In this document: piece after piece, positions 39,201-40,166 of the stretch
Numbering within the stretch: position 1 is the stretch's first letter
How the letters are laid out: every line of letters begins with the position of its first letter
From: Lachnospiraceae bacterium
GTDB taxonomy: Bacteria > Bacillota > Clostridia > Lachnospirales > Lachnospiraceae
Length of the DNA: 40,166 nucleotides
Reading direction: 5' to 3'
Assembly (NCBI GenBank): GCA_017480565.1
Contig: JAFVAL010000064.1
Span: 1-40,166, forward strand
The notes under the pieces: generated by a model
Told to the model about the DNA's origin: nothing
What the model saw: the letters and a program-made list of their open reading frames with translations, nothing else
Database searches by the model: none
Program-made: the position numbers and the translations under genes

Positions 39201-40166
39201 CTCATAGAGCAGACCGTTACTGTTAAACTTGTACTGATTGTTCTTCTGATCTTTTAAGGTATAAGCACTGCTTAACCCGGTGATGGTAAGTCCCAGACCG
39301 TCTTCGTCCTGATACTCCGTACTTCCGGACGGTTTCTTAAAATAGTGCACGGTACCGTCTGCGTCGAGGTATCTTAAGTAGTCTCCTTCAGCCGTGATGG
39401 TCTGCTGAAGGGACAGTTTCCAGCCTTTGCCGCACTTCATTGAAGAATAGTTCGAGGCGGTTGGAGTCGCGTCACACAGGTTGTTGGATCCATAAGCAGA
39501 GTTATAGATCATGGAGATGCTTACCGGAAAGGCAGTACTTGCTTTCCCGGCTACTTCGTTGACCAAAGTCAGATGTCTCGTCAGATCTGTGACATAGGCA
39601 GTTCCTGCACGGTCAATGCCCATGCTCTGCGCTGTGTAATAGCCTTCCAACCCCACTGCAATCCGGTAATCCAGGTAAAAGATCGGCTGCTGAGAGACGT
39701 AAGCGTTCTGATAAGCACGGAAGGTTAAGGACACCTTGTCATTTAGATAATCCGCATAGTTAATCAGGCGGAAACGCAGAATCGGGAGATTCGAAGAATC
39801 CGCATACCAGGAACGAAGTGCCCTTGTGATATCGAAGTCCTTCCAGGTACTTACTGTAGAAGAGCTTAAGGTTTGATAATCTAGAACAGAGTTAACGATA
39901 GCAGGGGTATTATTCCAGGTGCGCGAGAAGATCCAGTTTCTCATGGTCTGGCCGCCGAGGTTTGCGTTTTGAACCGCATACATACCAAGTTTTGCCGTTG
40001 TACCGGTTCCATACGCGCTCCAGGAGACATGATACATCCGCAGAAGTGCTGCATCGATCACCGCGTTATCCGGGATGGTCGGAAGGTACCACAAACCCAT
40101 CACAATCTCATGTTCCAGGTTGTTGTTATTATAACCGGTATAGATTAAACCCTGTTTTCCTTTTGC
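36210..40166 (-). CDS. WapA-like wall protein: DNRLRE, carbohydrate-binding-like and YD-repeat regions (partial)
   Basis: At least 1318 codons; the frame is open to the right edge (residues before 40103 read GLIYTGYNNNNLEHEIV), so the signal peptide and N-terminus are outside. Domains in order: a DNRLRE domain (about 150 residues: VIDAALLRMYHVSWSAYG, TRTWNNTPAIVNSVLDYQTL, DITRALRSWYADSSNLPILRFR); an Rhs N-terminal block (GKGWKLSLQQTITAEGDYLRYLDADGTVHYF); YD repeats; two jelly-roll, carbohydrate-binding-like modules (NLLANSGLEG...SFDDLQLEKS and a second ending HADFTGFALLKED); and many more YD repeats. Such proteins are secreted, wall-bound shells that carry a C-terminal toxin for contact-dependent inhibition. 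Translation stops at TAA 36210-36212, where related repeats have a Tyr (LLTAYNGKTITYD). Confidence 0.88.
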   Translation of the reverse strand, partial: AKGKQGLIYTGYNNNNLEHEIVMGLWYLPTIPDNAVIDAALLRMYHVSWSAYGTGTTAKLGMYAVQNANLGGQTMRNWIFSRTWNNTPAIVNSVLDYQTLSSSTVSTWKDFDITRALRSWYADSSNLPILRFRLINYADYLNDKVSLTFRAYQNAYVSQQPIFYLDYRIAVGLEGYYTAQSMGIDRAGTAYVTDLTRHLTLVNEVAGKASTAFPVSISMIYNSAYGSNNLCDATPTASNYSSMKCGKGWKLSLQQTITAEGDYLRYLDADGTVHYFKKPSGSTEYQDEDGLGLTITGLSSAYTLKDQKNNQYKFNSNGLLYEIVDQSGNKLSITYNSSKQITTVTRTMNGGSAETIATFAYNSSGYLTSVTDSASRSTSFAYSSSNQLSTVTHPDATTVSYTYDSNRMTSAKDNESGYKVSWTYGDDLRVNGYSETGGSLAGVSVSVTGDEGLTSYRYCGKDRTWGNSDDLITNCVFDYFGRTITTYTTSADGKVIYSADAAAYSENSETSKKNNRLTTYGATGYPAENLLANSGLEGLSSLPSGWSFSGGGSASISATLPRTGEKSVLITRSSTSDADSVLTIPVSGLTANTWYVFSAYVRTTSGSSAANGASGPVLMAGDIEGERTFWGNSGWWERISVRFQTGSSQTSVNLKLKVKGMTGSVSFDDLQLEKSVYAESGGKSSVNLLKNGNTLASQGGWTFSDSNVVFSSNGSAPFSSVIRMTGDQSAERKAYQTVTVKSPGTQTYLLSGWAKADSVVLTAGRAYELRAVITYTDNTTETQNKSFFADSTEWQYLVLPVVPKQTTKTVNTIRVEAAFTANPNHADFTGFALLKEDAASYTYDDNGNLTAVKSETGNQSYTYSGADLTQYFSPGNGTFTYTYDSNHRVTKAQNDTLSMNVTYDAAGNTSATSLTNTTNASKIVTSATYEDKNRLLTTKDARGKQITLAYETTVSKLLGAPTKTTTPKGTVYQTTYQANNGRVTESKINGVVKLTYGYTAGKLTSLVRILGSDSSGQTYNLSYDAFGNPTSVKVGTRTLVTNSYNTKNGTLASSTLGNGFVTNYTYDLLERVTKVSYNGSSTPVLTYIYGGSGQVVEKKDNQAGRIETLDYDTAGRLVTQREFTTSGNEAISQSHYSYDDAGRVTEWRYKSTYSGGTSATGPRYNQYTYSSQDGSLTKLKNSYFEINYSYEGLKRLQNQTLIKDNNTLLTRSYTYVPGANTNETSFLVASVTNKDGSNNTVSSYNYTYDNNGNITAVSGSESATYVYDSQNQLTSETKGGITTTYSYDAAGNILSKTKGSVTDTYTYGNSEWKDLLTA

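Overview
The window reads as chromosomal DNA of a low-to-mid GC anaerobic Firmicute, most likely a member of the Lachnospiraceae/Clostridia. This is inferred from AGGAGG-type ribosome sites, sigma-A promoters with 17-bp spacers, lipoproteins with long Glu/Thr (ETTTEE) linkers, a TGS-domain nucleoside kinase, QueH, and a WapA/Rhs-type wall protein. Most genes lie on the minus strand. The plus strand carries a mscS gene and an aroF-tyrA-aroA operon. No tRNA, rRNA, CRISPR array or transposase was recognised.

Layout. 1-420: palindrome-rich non-coding DNA downstream of gdhA, including a three-way-junction hairpin. 420-5050: gdhA with a structured leader, a lone iolB followed by a cytidylate-kinase-like gene, and an aroD-queH pair. 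5069-11087: an orphan LuxR-type HTH protein, a patatin-like lipase, a lipoprotein and an ABC ATPase/FtsX-type permease pair. 11150-11340: a candidate independent small RNA with its own -10 box and terminator. 11446-14020: mscS, then an autoregulated DUF2812-PadR operon with two matching operators. 14039-17690: a nitroreductase, a secreted amidase, and a regulatory membrane-protein operon (three small membrane proteins plus an XRE regulator) behind a leader with three consecutive hairpins and a possible pseudoknot at the ribosome site. 18167-19200: a second small operon (DUF2975 protein, XRE regulator, 60-residue membrane protein). 19217-27991: housekeeping genes (nucleoside kinase, Nif3-like, trmK, apbE, YhhN family, yajC, tgt, and an EF-G paralogue with altered GTPase motifs). 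28267-31718: aroF-tyrA-aroA. 31792-33796: glnA and a corrinoid adenosyltransferase.

33890-40166 (right edge): a polymorphic-toxin locus. A very large DNRLRE/YD-repeat wall protein runs in from the right edge. It is interrupted by one in-frame TAA exactly where a Tyr is expected, and then continues in the same frame to a PD-(D/E)XK-like nuclease tip. A candidate immunity gene follows one base later, and then a small membrane-protein gene that is also broken by a single amber codon. The tip and the genes after it are visibly AT-richer than the Rhs core, as expected for a swapped toxin cassette.

Functional threads: shikimate/aromatic synthesis is split between aroD (minus strand) and aroF-tyrA-aroA (plus strand); queuosine modification is represented by queH and tgt; nitrogen assimilation by gdhA and glnA; small-membrane-protein operons with XRE or PadR regulators recur three times. 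The best candidates for undescribed biology are the 17449-17690 leader, the 11150-11340 small RNA, the region at 1-420, and the interrupted toxin locus.
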